From Oscillospiraceae bacterium (lineage in GTDB: Bacteria > Bacillota > Clostridia > Oscillospirales > Ruminococcaceae), in assembly GCA_009777725.1 (NCBI GenBank), contig WRLG01000006.1, positions 53,845-117,844 on the forward strand: DNA of 64,000 bases, given 5' to 3'. Below the pieces are notes generated by a model. That model saw nothing but the letters and a program-made list of their open reading frames with translations, was not told where the DNA came from and ran no database searches. A program made the translations under genes and the position numbers. Positions 54,487-62,867 of the stretch are shown in pieces. Position 1 is the stretch's first letter. Each line of letters begins with the position of its first letter.

Positions 54487-54852
54487 ATTATACCATACCA
54501 ACAATCACCCGGGGGCTATAACTGCCGTTGAGCAGTGCTACGAATGATACTAATTATACCATACCAACAATCACCCGGGGGCTATAACATGGTTCAGCAA
54601 GGGGATTACCCAAGCGGTATTATACCATACCAACAATCACCCGGGGGCTATAACCCCCTCTGTCAAGACCTTTGAACAGGTCAAATTATACCATACCAAC
54701 AATCACCCGGGGGCTATAACATATTAAACGGCGACTTACCTAATGGCCGGATTATACCATACCAACAATCACCCGGGGGCTATAACGCGCGGGGCGCGCG
54801 AACGCAAAAGACTTGGATTATACCATACCAACAATCACCCGGGGGCTATAAC
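54487..54852 (-). CRISPR. type II-C CRISPR array, six 36-bp repeats and five 30-bp spacers
   Basis: Repeats at 54487-54522, 54553-54588, 54619-54654, 54685-54720, 54751-54786 and 54817-54852 are identical, and all spacers are exactly 30 bp. Read on the minus strand the repeat begins GTTATAGCC and ends TGGTATAAT, the form used by II-C systems. Transcription runs toward cas2 from a leader promoter at 54917-54945. No degenerate terminal repeat is present. No match of a spacer to this window was noticed by eye. Confidence 0.98.
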
Positions 54853-54916
54853 AAAGAAATAGCCTCCTCCCCCCGGAATTAATGGAGAATGTTTTAAATT
54901 TTCTCTTAACATACTA

Positions 54917-54945
54917 ATTATACATCAAATGAACCAATATGTCAA
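54917..54945 (-). promoter_or_regulatory. leader promoter of the CRISPR array
   Basis: On the minus strand TTGACA (54940-54945), 17 bp and TATAAT (54917-54922), a near-perfect promoter. Transcription would start near 54910 and cross about 58 nt of leader before the first repeat. Confidence 0.82.
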
Positions 54946-55059
54946 TAGCTTCGCAAAAAAAATTAAATGATATTGGGCTTAGGCTTAGCTCAATGGAAGT
55001 TATATCCTAATTCGTACTGTGGTATGAATTGCAATTTTTAGAACCCGTGTTCATGTACA

Positions 55060-55284
55060 TTTCAAAACAGAAGTATTTGGCGTGAAACACAAATAGTTTA
55101 TCTCGTCTTTCCAACTGAATATGTTATCGCCAAGATGATTTCACTTTTAGGAGAAGATGAATATCAATTTGTTATTGAGGTCATGGAATATGGGCTTCAA
55201 TATGTAAATGACGATTTAACTTATGACGGAAGCTATGCAGATGATGAATTTTATAATATTTCCTTTGTTTACAAAAATGTTTAA
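55060..55284 (+). pseudogene. hypothetical gene fragment
   Basis: One frame reads W-R-E-T-Q-I-V-Y-L-V-F-P-T-E-Y-V-I-A-K-M and continues to E-F-Y-N-I-S-F-V-Y-K-N-V with stop at 55282. The first ATG is 55135. It looks protein-like but has no clear start or recognised family. Confidence 0.4.
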
Positions 55285-55299
55285 ATTCGAGCAAAGGGC

Positions 55300-55464
55300 A
55301 TGGTTCAGGAGATTCAGCTATGGTCGGATTTCAGTGAATTAATAGCGGTTTTGGCGGCTAATCCTTCATCGGTTGTGATTAATTCCTACAGCCCAAAGGA
55401 GCTTTCTTTGTGGGATAAGGAGGAGCAGATGAAGAGGCTGGCGCAGGAAATTTTGGGGCATTAA
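55300..55464 (+). CDS. small protein (54 aa) in the left copy of a direct repeat
   Basis: ATG 55300 opens M-V-Q-E-I-Q-L-W-S-D-F-S-E-L-I-A-V-L-A-A and continues with V-V-I-N-S-Y-S-P-K-E-L-S-L-W-D-K. The C-terminal 43 residues recur at 63722-63853 with four substitutions. The upstream RBS is poor, so it may be a 3' gene fragment moved with the repeat. Confidence 0.45.
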   Translation: MVQEIQLWSDFSELIAVLAANPSSVVINSYSPKELSLWDKEEQMKRLAQEILGH

Positions 55465-55519
55465 TCAAATTTAATCAACAATGAGGCGTTTCATTTAGGC
55501 GGGGCGTTTTTTTTGATGG
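55333..55519. repeat. direct repeat, left copy
   Basis: The first 126 bp (55333-55458) match 63722-63847 almost exactly, and the similarity continues more loosely to the T-rich end at 55519. The right copy is at 63722-63920 and the two bound about 8.2 kb. Confidence 0.85.
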
Positions 55520-55560
55520 TTCAAAGATGTGTCCCCCACCAAAAAAAACAACCGTTTCCA

Positions 55561-56046
55561 TTAACCCCCAACTATATCCGTTAAGCTATAGCAGAAAGAG
55601 AATGAATATTGCACCTGATTCGTATTTTTCCTGCTCTCCCTTGCAATAGCACCACGGATTTTAACCTGCTCCTGAACCCCGTCCCAAACCCCACGGCTGA
55701 TAATCGCCTCATGATGATTTTAGATATGAACTAAAGGAACTTCACCATTATTTCGGCGGGTTTCTTTTGTCAAATAGTCAACTGTGAACTCTTTCCATTG
55801 TGTTAAATCGCCGATATATTTGTCATTTTTAAGAACATACATTATGGACGAATTATTCCAAAGTCTCTCCGTACTCGTCAAAATTCCCTCATCATAATAA
55901 TATACCTCTTTTAACCACCAGTTTTCATTCTGACTTATATACTCCGTGAAGTATTTTATTTGAGCCGCAAGCGAGTGGAGTTGGTATTTATCATCGGTCG
56001 AAACACGGCAATAAGCCGCTACATGTATAACATCGCTGTTATACAT
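55561..56046 (-). pseudogene. large serine recombinase remnant
   Basis: ATG 56046 (RBS GGAGG) opens a resolvase domain with V-A-A-Y-C-R-V-S-T-D-D (catalytic Ser), then jumps directly to I-M-Y-V-L-K-N-D-K-Y-I-G-D from the recombinase domain, so the middle is deleted. A TAA at about 55720 follows V-P-L-V-H-I, and the same frame continues N-H-H-E-A-I-I-S-R-G-V-W to 55561. Full-length relatives exceed 500 residues. Confidence 0.85.
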
Positions 56047-56057
56047 AATACCTCCTT

Positions 56058-56181
56058 CCCCAAAAGATACGGGAATAAATTCCCTTGCAAATATATTATA
56101 CTATTTTAGTGGCTGTAAGTCAAGTAGTTTTGCAAATTTTGCAGGGGAATTTATTTTTAATTTACACCGTTATCTTTTGGG
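56058..56181. repeat. long imperfect inverted repeat upstream of the serine recombinase remnant
   Basis: The left arm (56058-56092: CCCCAAAAGATA, then TTCCCTTGCAAA) and right arm (56130-56181: TTTGCA, GGGAATTTATT, then ATCTTTTGGGG) are inversely related with gaps. The centre holds the likely recombinase promoter. It may be the terminal structure of a lost element. Confidence 0.55.
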
Positions 56182-56426
56182 TTTGCATTAAAAATTCAAA
56201 TTGCTTTGCGTTGATTAAGCCTTTTTGTTTCATCATCATTCCCCCCCTCATAAGTAACCCGACTTTCAAGGCTTTTTATATATCCTAAAAATCCTAAAAA
56301 TTATTTTCGTGATTTTAACCAAATCAAGGGCAACAACAAACGGCTATTTTGACATTCCCGATACAAATTTCTGTTACATGTATAACGTAATCCTAACCTA
56401 TGCAATTGAGTTTTGCTTTTTGATTT

Positions 56427-57866
56427 TTACACCATAATAAAGTCGCCATAATTTTCATCGCTTTCGATAGGTTCATCAAGTCCGAATATCTTTCTTCCGA
56501 ACACAGGCAGAGCAATCTTATCTATGTAATCGGGAATAAACACTCTTTCCTCTATTCGTCGAAAAGCGAAACTTTGTGGCAAAATTAGTTCAATGAACAT
56601 TTTTCTAAAAGCTTCATAAGACATTATTTTTTGCGGTTTATGCTGGTATAAAAGAATTTTCGTATTCTCCGGGAGTTTATCGCAATACTCTCTAACCATT
56701 TTATGCGGCTTGAAACAGCTTTTATCGAACGTTGAAAATTCTACTTGATATTCACGCTCCAAGTAAGAGTAATTTTCAGGCAACCAAAACCGTGACATCG
56801 CCTCGCCTTCTCCTAAATATAGTTTAGTGACAGGACAGCCATAATACTTCGTTATCCAATCATTGACATAACCAAAGATAAGGAGTTGATTATACTTTTC
56901 TTCGCTACTAAAAATATAGTTGTTATCCATTAAGAATTTCAATATTTTCAACCATTCAAACAGAACTTTAGCTATTTCAAAATCGCTATATTGATAATTA
57001 CTCAGCGTTATTGCTATTTCAACAATATATTCTTCTTTGCCATCAGGCACGGTGTACACAGCATCATCCGTAATAAATGAAATTAAAAGGTCGGTCAAAG
57101 AATTATCTATTACGCTTTCAAGTTGGTTTGGAAAAGGGAGTAAACGCCCCTTTTCTTTGTCAAACATATTTTTCTCATCAGAGTTATGCTTGAATACAAA
57201 TTGCGTACCGATAGCTCGCCATCTAAGTTGCTGCGTTAATAATCCGCAAACATCCCAAAGAAAAGCTCCGTCTTGGGCGTTAAGTCGTGATAATTGCGGC
57301 ATATCAATTTGAAGCAGTTGACGGTAGTCATTCTTTGCTAACTTATCCTGTAAACTCTGTGGAAGCCCCTCGAAGCAACCGAAAAAATTTGTTTTCAATA
57401 TATCTCGTAATTCTCTCAAATCCTTTTGTGTAAACACCCAAATGCAGCCGTTCGGAATGCTTGTATGTTTTTCATTTTCAGAAACAGCAAAGTACGCTGC
57501 CGTTCTGAAGTTGGTGGTAATATCAATTAAATCTGTAGGGCAACCATAATGTTGAGCTATTGCCATTGCGTAATCATCATTGCCGTTTAATATACTGCTT
57601 ATAAAGGGATTGTTTATTAGCCATTCAAGGGCAGAAGCGGATATATTGCAGGCTTTTTGGAATTGCTCTTTTGAACTGTGATGCCTGTGCAGAGAAGATT
57701 TGATTTCCCATAGGCTCGATTGCCCTCTAAAAAAACAATCCGATGTATCGAATTTATCGAGGAAATCTAACAACTTCTGAATACACGGGAAAACGAACCT
57801 GTTTATGCCTTCATAATTGTGTTGAGCAATTTCCGCTAAATCTCTACTAAAATATTGCTTGTGCAT
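56427..57866 (-). CDS. FRG-domain protein
   Basis: The 479-residue protein has the FRG domain at about residues 35-240: C-F-F-R-G-Q-S-S-L-W (the eponymous F-R-G) and I-A-Q-H-Y-G-C-P-T-D-L-I-D-I-T-T-N, then A-A-Y-F-A-V. The C-terminal half is unassigned. FRG proteins are of unknown biochemistry and often occur in variable or defence-rich regions. GGTGATGAGG serves as RBS. It diverges from a membrane-protein gene and lies next to the CRISPR locus. Confidence 0.85.
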   Translation of the reverse strand: MHKQYFSRDLAEIAQHNYEGINRFVFPCIQKLLDFLDKFDTSDCFFRGQSSLWEIKSSLHRHHSSKEQFQKACNISASALEWLINNPFISSILNGNDDYAMAIAQHYGCPTDLIDITTNFRTAAYFAVSENEKHTSIPNGCIWVFTQKDLRELRDILKTNFFGCFEGLPQSLQDKLAKNDYRQLLQIDMPQLSRLNAQDGAFLWDVCGLLTQQLRWRAIGTQFVFKHNSDEKNMFDKEKGRLLPFPNQLESVIDNSLTDLLISFITDDAVYTVPDGKEEYIVEIAITLSNYQYSDFEIAKVLFEWLKILKFLMDNNYIFSSEEKYNQLLIFGYVNDWITKYYGCPVTKLYLGEGEAMSRFWLPENYSYLEREYQVEFSTFDKSCFKPHKMVREYCDKLPENTKILLYQHKPQKIMSYEAFRKMFIELILPQSFAFRRIEERVFIPDYIDKIALPVFGRKIFGLDEPIESDENYGDFIMV

Positions 57867-57915
57867 ATTATAACCTCATCACCTAATATTGGCTTTTTTC
57901 TGATATTTTATTTAT

Positions 57916-57944
57916 AGTATAACACTTTTTGACAGGAATTGCAA
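57916..57944 (-). promoter_or_regulatory. promoter of the FRG gene
   Basis: TTGCAA (57939-57944), 17 bp and TATACT (57916-57921) on the minus strand, about 50 bp before the start. Confidence 0.6.
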
Positions 57945-58014
57945 GCATATTTTGGAAAAATATGCTTAATTATGCTTGGCTTTGGGAGTAATATTAAGTT
58001 TTTTGAAAAAACAC

Positions 58015-58043
58015 TTGTAATTTTTGTCGAAATATGGTATGAT
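58015..58043 (+). promoter_or_regulatory. promoter of the divergent membrane-protein gene
   Basis: TTGTAA (58015-58020), 17 bp and extended -10 TGG-TATGAT (58038-58043). The leader to the ATG at 58153 is about 100 nt. Confidence 0.6.
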
Positions 58044-58152
58044 TATGATGTTAAGAAAATAAAAGCAGAGCGTTCTTCGATGACTGCTTGCAAGAGGGGG
58101 CGTTTTGTAATCTCCATAGTGAAGAGTTCAAAGTACGAAAGGTAGGTTTCCA

Positions 58153-58983
58153 ATGTGTAAAATGTATAAGGAGTTAAAGAGCTCTTATGGGAGCAAAGAT
58201 AATTTGAACAAAAGCATGATTATGTGGGCAATATTATTTCTTTTTTTTGCTGCCGGATTGTGGTTTTTCCACGTTGATGGATTATGTCTTCTTTTTATTT
58301 ATTTATCAGCCACATTAGTGATTTCGTCATTTTTCATCTTGTCTCTTTATGCTTTCTTTGACAAAAAGACAGCTCATAAGTGTGAAAAAACCAAAAGGAG
58401 ATTTATGTTTTTCTTTTATTGGCTATTTGCTATCTTTGCTCTGCCGGTTTCGATACTTTCATTAATTCTAAATAAAACTAAAATGACAAATTTTTGGGAA
58501 TTTATCCATGCGTATATTTTCGCTTTTATCGCTTCTCTTTACATTACTCTTATGTCAGCGATTAAGCTGCTTTCAAAGCTGGTTGAAATGGATTTACCAA
58601 TACGCATAGCACCTATCATTTTTGTGTTATTCATCATTTATGGCTGTCTTGTTCATTTTTGGATGCGTTTATTTTTTAGCTTATATCATTGTATAAGTAA
58701 AAAGGAAATAATTAAGATTCCAAGGGTATTTTTTAAAGATATAAGTATTGATGAACATTATACTCAAACAAAAGATGAATTGTATATACTTGCTTTTGTT
58801 ACAATAGCTATAATAACGCTTATTGCAATATCATATGATGGGAATGAATCAAATAAGCTATTTTTTGATGAAACCCTCCGTGCTGTTACCTTGTATATCG
58901 CTATTGATAGGATTAAAGATAAGTGGCGAAAAGTAAATAATAAAAAAACTTGTGATAAATGCAAAAATTATAGTCCCTCATAA
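58153..58983 (+). CDS. polytopic membrane protein, unknown function
   Basis: The 276-residue protein has about six hydrophobic helices (25-42, 45-70, 85-105, 118-140, 150-172, 207-225), basic loops and a cysteine pair near the C-terminus (C-D-K-C). RBS GGTAGG is 7 nt from ATG. No family is recognised. The AT-rich composition differs from housekeeping genes in the window, suggesting acquisition. Confidence 0.65.
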   Translation: MCKMYKELKSSYGSKDNLNKSMIMWAILFLFFAAGLWFFHVDGLCLLFIYLSATLVISSFFILSLYAFFDKKTAHKCEKTKRRFMFFFYWLFAIFALPVSILSLILNKTKMTNFWEFIHAYIFAFIASLYITLMSAIKLLSKLVEMDLPIRIAPIIFVLFIIYGCLVHFWMRLFFSLYHCISKKEIIKIPRVFFKDISIDEHYTQTKDELYILAFVTIAIITLIAISYDGNESNKLFFDETLRAVTLYIAIDRIKDKWRKVNNKKTCDKCKNYSPS

Positions 58984-59209
58984 TCAAAGTAAAACGATAT
59001 GCGGTTATATTTTCCGCATATCGCTATATTGCAGGGGAAAATCGCCGTAATTTCGGGATTTTTATTATATTTTTAGATTGTTTTTTTTTTTTTTTTGGTT
59101 AGATGTGATTGTATGTTACTATTTAAAGGGAGCGGGCTTTTTTTATGTATTTTTTGCAAATGGTTTGCAAAATTTGGGAGAATAGGTTATAATTAAGGAG
59201 GAGTTAGGG
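58984..59209. other. intergenic interval with hairpin, T16 run and promoter
   Basis: A perfect 10-bp hairpin CGATATGCGG/CCGCATATCG (about 58993-59022) follows the membrane gene. A run of 16 T occupies 59081-59096. A promoter TTGCAA (59165-59170), 17 bp, TATAAT (59188-59193) precedes the hydrolase gene. Confidence 0.65.
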
Positions 59210-60355
59210 ATGAAACACAGTGAAATTACGGCGGCGGTGAAGGCGCGGCAGGCTAATGCGCCGGCTTACATATGTAATTTTCCATTCGGAGCCTTTGACG
59301 CGGCTTGACGTGGACAGGGCGGGGCGCGGGTTGCGGAGCGTGAGGCTAAAGCAAGCACGGGGAAAACTGAGGAGGAATTGGCGCGGGAGCGCGTTGATGC
59401 TTTGGCGAAGGAATTGGACAGTTTTAATTTCAACATTCCGGGTGGTTCGGAGGCGCAAAACAAAAGCATTATGAAAAACAGGTATGTTGAAATGCTTCGG
59501 TTGATTGAACAGTATGATTTTGACTTTCCTAAATTTGATTCTTTTGGAAAATATAAGTGGGATTTGCTGGAGGCTTGTGCTGAAATTGGGGCGGTTATTA
59601 CTTGGATTAAAGTTGGGCGATTGATTGTTGAGGATTATGTGAGGGAGCGCGGGTTGAAGGCTGATATTTGGTTAGGGGTTTATCAGAATAATCCTGTTGG
59701 GGTTTTGGCGATGGTTAAGGCTGGGTTTTCGGGGGATATTACGGGGTCGGAGGCTGATGTTGAAAGGGGGGATAGGTTTAGGAGGGAGGCTTATTTTAGG
59801 GCTTTGGAGGAGTTGGAAGCTAGTTATGCTAAGGCTGTGGGGGAAATCGGTTCAACAGGGTTTGAAAATGATGGTAGGTATAAAAAACTAATTGAAAGAG
59901 TTAGTAGTTTCAATGTTGAGCAGTACAAAAAAGACTTTGTTCTAATAATATTTCCCTTGCTTTTCGATTATGAGAATAAAACAGGGATTCCACTCGAAAT
60001 TATGTTCGGTCAAATTTGCATTGAGTCAAGTTATGGCAAAGACCCAATAGCAATAAATGCGAATAACTATTTTGGGTATAAAGGTAAAGGTCCCGCAGGT
60101 AGCTACGCTTCTAAGACGAAGGAAGTGATAAATGGTCAACATGTTGAAATCATTGATGATTTCAGAAAATACAATTCCATGTCCGAAAGCATAGATGATT
60201 ATATTGATTTGTTGCTCAGAAACTATAAACAATATTCAGGGGGCGGGTCTCCTAAAGATTGGGCTAATGCCTTAGATAAAGGCGGTTACGCTACTGCGCC
60301 GGATTATGGAAGTTCTGTTCTGAATGTAGCATCAACATGGAGGATATACGAATGA
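59210..60355 (+). pseudogene. mosaic glucosaminidase-domain cell-wall hydrolase with early stop
   Basis: ATG 59210 (AAGGAGGAG) opens M-K-H-S-E-I-T-A-A-V-K-A but meets TGA at 59306-59308. The same frame continues with A-R-E-R-V-D-A-L-A-K-E-L through 325 codons from TTG 59378 to 60355. Residues about 205-325 of that part form a GH73-like glucosaminidase: Q-I-C-I-E-S-S-Y-G-K-D (catalytic Glu), N-N-Y-F-G-Y-K-G-K, and D-D-Y-I-D-L-L-L. The 5' half is G-rich while the catalytic part is AT-rich, as if spliced from two sources. A shorter protein from an internal start could still be made. Confidence 0.7.
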
Positions 60356-60942
60356 GTTTAAATTTGTGCAAACTGTATATATTTGCTCTCCTTTTAATTG
60401 TGTTATTAGCGGGATGTTCTAAAGATATTGTAGGCAATTCAACACACATTTCAAATGCGGATAGTTCACCCGATTACGAAAAAGAGGGAGAAGATGCAGG
60501 CAACTCTGACCCCCCTAAAACCTCAACAAGTCTGGCTATCATTGAAAGCGGGGTTTCAGAAGACTGTTTTTTAGCGGGCGAGCCTGTGTATGTATATGAT
60601 AATGCGGATTATCCTATATCGGCTGACGAAGCTTTGGAGTTGGTTGAAAATGCACTGGAAAAACGTCGAAAATTCAACGCAAACCCGACAAATTTTGCGG
60701 TTAGCGGAGTAGCTGAATATGGTGGATTTGGCTACTATTCAATCCGGGAATTTGTTTTCAATGAAGACTTAATATTTACAATTCAACGATATGTTGTTGA
60801 CGTAAGTACCGGTGAGATTTATCTTGATTATGACCCTACATTACACTATATTCAAACAAAAGAGCGGTTTCCCGAATTTGCGGATTGTATTGACTCCATA
60901 GAAGAAGATGACGGGCGAACAAGATTTATAAGGCTCAGATAA
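60352..60942 (+). CDS. lipoprotein, possible immunity partner of the hydrolase
   Basis: ATG 60352 overlaps the hydrolase stop (ATGA). The 196-residue product has a signal peptide with lipobox L-L-A-G-C (Cys at about 22), a Ser/Asp-rich linker and a C-terminal globular part with P-I-S-A-D-E-A-L-E-L-V and Y-V-V-D-V-S-T-G-E-I-Y. Translational coupling to a cell-wall hydrolase suggests it may protect the producer, but no family is recognised. Confidence 0.65.
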   Translation: MSLNLCKLYIFALLLIVLLAGCSKDIVGNSTHISNADSSPDYEKEGEDAGNSDPPKTSTSLAIIESGVSEDCFLAGEPVYVYDNADYPISADEALELVENALEKRRKFNANPTNFAVSGVAEYGGFGYYSIREFVFNEDLIFTIQRYVVDVSTGEIYLDYDPTLHYIQTKERFPEFADCIDSIEEDDGRTRFIRLR

Positions 60943-61048
60943 CCCTGTCAACACTCTTGCAACGCAACTAACTGCCTCCGCAAGCCAAATACAAGCGTGG
61001 AAAAATGAAAAAATAGGAGCATTTGGCGCGCTAATGGCAAAATTCTAA
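60938..61048 (+). pseudogene. C-terminal gene fragment
   Basis: A short frame D-N-P-V-N-T-L-A-T-Q-L-T-A-S-A, then Q-A-W-K-N-E-K-I-G-A-F-G-A-L-M-A-K-F and stop. It looks like the end of a larger protein left behind; no start codon or RBS. Confidence 0.4.
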
Positions 61049-61057
61049 TTGAGTAAT

Positions 61058-61120
61058 ACTGTTTAACGAATAAAATTGAGACAAAAGCTAACAAAATGCA
61101 AATTTTATTCGTTAAACAGT
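61058..61120. repeat. perfect 20-bp inverted repeat
   Basis: 61058-61077 and 61101-61120 are exact inverted copies (arms contain CTGTTTAACG and CGTTAAACAG) separated by 23 nt. It lies between a gene fragment and the next lipoprotein gene. It could be a terminator without a T-tract, an operator, or the end of a small mobile element. Confidence 0.8.
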
Positions 61121-61147
61121 AGATTTCATTGAAAGGTTGCTTTTATT

Positions 61148-61969
61148 ATGAAAAATACAATTGTTTTAATAGCTTGCTTATTATCACTTGGGCTTTTGGC
61201 ATCATGTGAAAATAACAATAGCGCGGAATACAACGGACTCAATTCATCGGGAACAATCACAGAAATAAACTCAATTTTGGAAACAACAACGACAGAAATT
61301 ACAGAGGAATTGCAACCTAAAGTCCCCACCGACTGGCAGATTACATATGCTGAATATTTGGATAATTTGAATTATGATGATGTATTTGGTATATATGTTG
61401 GTGATATAAATCAAGATAATATCCCGGAAATCGTCATTTCTTATGGGGATTTTATCAAAATGGATGTCAGAATGTTATACTATGACACCAATGTAGTCAA
61501 GGAAATTGAAGAAAGTTTTTCATGGCGGGGCGGATTTGGAGGTTCTTATGAAATTCGCCGTTGTGAATCTTCGGGGCAATTAATATTTTTTAACAGCGGT
61601 TATCGAAAATGGTATTATTCTGTTTATGATGATAATAACGGGGATTATGAAAAATATATTGATTTGCTATATTGGTATGACTTGGATTATCAATATGATG
61701 ACTACGGAAATATTCTTGATTTTAAAATACCTTGGAATTACAGTGTAAATGGTATCGAATCAGACGAGGTGTTTTTTGAGGACGATTGGGAGGTTTGCAG
61801 GCAGCAACTTGTCGAATCCATAAAGAATTCCACAGATGTTGACTTAGACACCATAAAGAATGTCGTTACTATTTTTGAAGAAGGCGATAGCACACGCTCA
61901 ATGCTTGTTTTATCACTTGATGTTGATGGTGATTTTACTGCTTATTTTGAGGAAAAATTATTTTACTAA
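61148..61969 (+). CDS. lipoprotein with calcium-loop-like motif, family member 1
   Basis: A 273-residue protein with signal peptide and lipobox L-L-A-S-C, a Thr-rich linker, then Y-V-G-D-I-N-Q-D-N-I-P-E-I-V-I-S, an EF-hand-like D-x-N-x-D-x-x-P-E loop. The last 18 residues (D-V-D-G-D-F-T-A-Y-F-E-E-K-L-F-Y) recur in the third lipoprotein of the run. An extracytoplasmic location is certain; the role is unknown. Confidence 0.75.
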   Translation: MKNTIVLIACLLSLGLLASCENNNSAEYNGLNSSGTITEINSILETTTTEITEELQPKVPTDWQITYAEYLDNLNYDDVFGIYVGDINQDNIPEIVISYGDFIKMDVRMLYYDTNVVKEIEESFSWRGGFGGSYEIRRCESSGQLIFFNSGYRKWYYSVYDDNNGDYEKYIDLLYWYDLDYQYDDYGNILDFKIPWNYSVNGIESDEVFFEDDWEVCRQQLVESIKNSTDVDLDTIKNVVTIFEEGDSTRSMLVLSLDVDGDFTAYFEEKLFY

Positions 61970-61982
61970 AGGAGGTGGTATT

Positions 61983-62867
61983 TTGATAAAATGGTTTGTT
62001 ACTACACTATTCCTTTTTGCGTTCGTTACCTTGTGGTTGTCGGGTTGTATTTCAAATAACGGAGTGCAGGAAAACACTGAAATTTCAATAGCGTCACAAA
62101 ATGTTGAAAGAGCAGAAACAACGAAAGCACTTGATGAAAATCAACAGACATGGCAAGAGGCGTATACAGCTTTTTTGAGAAACTTTTCTGAACATTCCGA
62201 CAATCTAAACAATAATATTGCCACAGAATCTTCTCAATCAGACATATCGCCGATTAGCGAATTTGACTGTTATACAGAAATGGAAACATGGTTAGAGGTG
62301 TATGCGGCGCATATAAGAAATTCTGTTTATGAGGAAAACTTTACCTCATACTTCTCTTTGAGAGATTTAGACAATGACGGCGTTCCTGAATTAATAATAC
62401 ATCAAGTTTCGGAGCTATACGCGCTTTTGACCATTTATTCATATGACGGCAATGTGCATAAAATTGGAGACTATTCTGACCCTAAAGCAGGGGTGGCGGG
62501 GTTACGTATTTCAAACAATACGCTGTATTCGGGGTTGTTTACAATGTGGTGGGGCGGGGGTGTAGAGCATTATGGATATTTGACGGTTGAGGAAAAAAAG
62601 TTGTTATATAAGTACTTGTGGTATGATAATCATAACGCTGAATCACCTCATCTAAAAGAAATTTCTGATGATAAGCAACTTATTAGTGAGTCAATTGAAG
62701 CTTTTGCACTTGATTATGATAGCAATTATCATGAAATTCATTTATTAAATGAAGATAATATTGTTGAAATATCATTGCAATCCCCTTTATGTTCTTTCCA
62801 TATTTTCCGCCTAAAAGGCGGAAAATATGGAGGAACTCAACTACGAAAGGAATGTTCTTCATTATGA
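61983..62867 (+). CDS. lipoprotein with calcium-loop-like motif, family member 2
   Basis: A TTG start at 61983, AAAGGAGGTGG upstream, gives 294 residues with lipobox L-S-G-C, a polar linker and F-S-L-R-D-L-D-N-D-G-V-P-E-L-I-I-H, the same D-x-D-x-D-G-x-P-E loop as its neighbours. A possible earlier ATG (61860) would overlap the previous gene and lacks an RBS. Confidence 0.75.
   Translation: MIKWFVTTLFLFAFVTLWLSGCISNNGVQENTEISIASQNVERAETTKALDENQQTWQEAYTAFLRNFSEHSDNLNNNIATESSQSDISPISEFDCYTEMETWLEVYAAHIRNSVYEENFTSYFSLRDLDNDGVPELIIHQVSELYALLTIYSYDGNVHKIGDYSDPKAGVAGLRISNNTLYSGLFTMWWGGGVEHYGYLTVEEKKLLYKYLWYDNHNAESPHLKEISDDKQLISESIEAFALDYDSNYHEIHLLNEDNIVEISLQSPLCSFHIFRLKGGKYGGTQLRKECSSL

Noticed and set aside
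57939..58145. 68-codon open frame upstream of the membrane-protein gene
   Set aside because: It spans the promoter region of the membrane-protein gene, with no RBS and low-complexity content.
59727..59800. G-quadruplex in the G-rich half of the hydrolase gene
   Set aside because: G-runs are separated by loops of 8 to more than 20 nt, too long for a confident stable quadruplex; the skew is better explained by mosaic origin.
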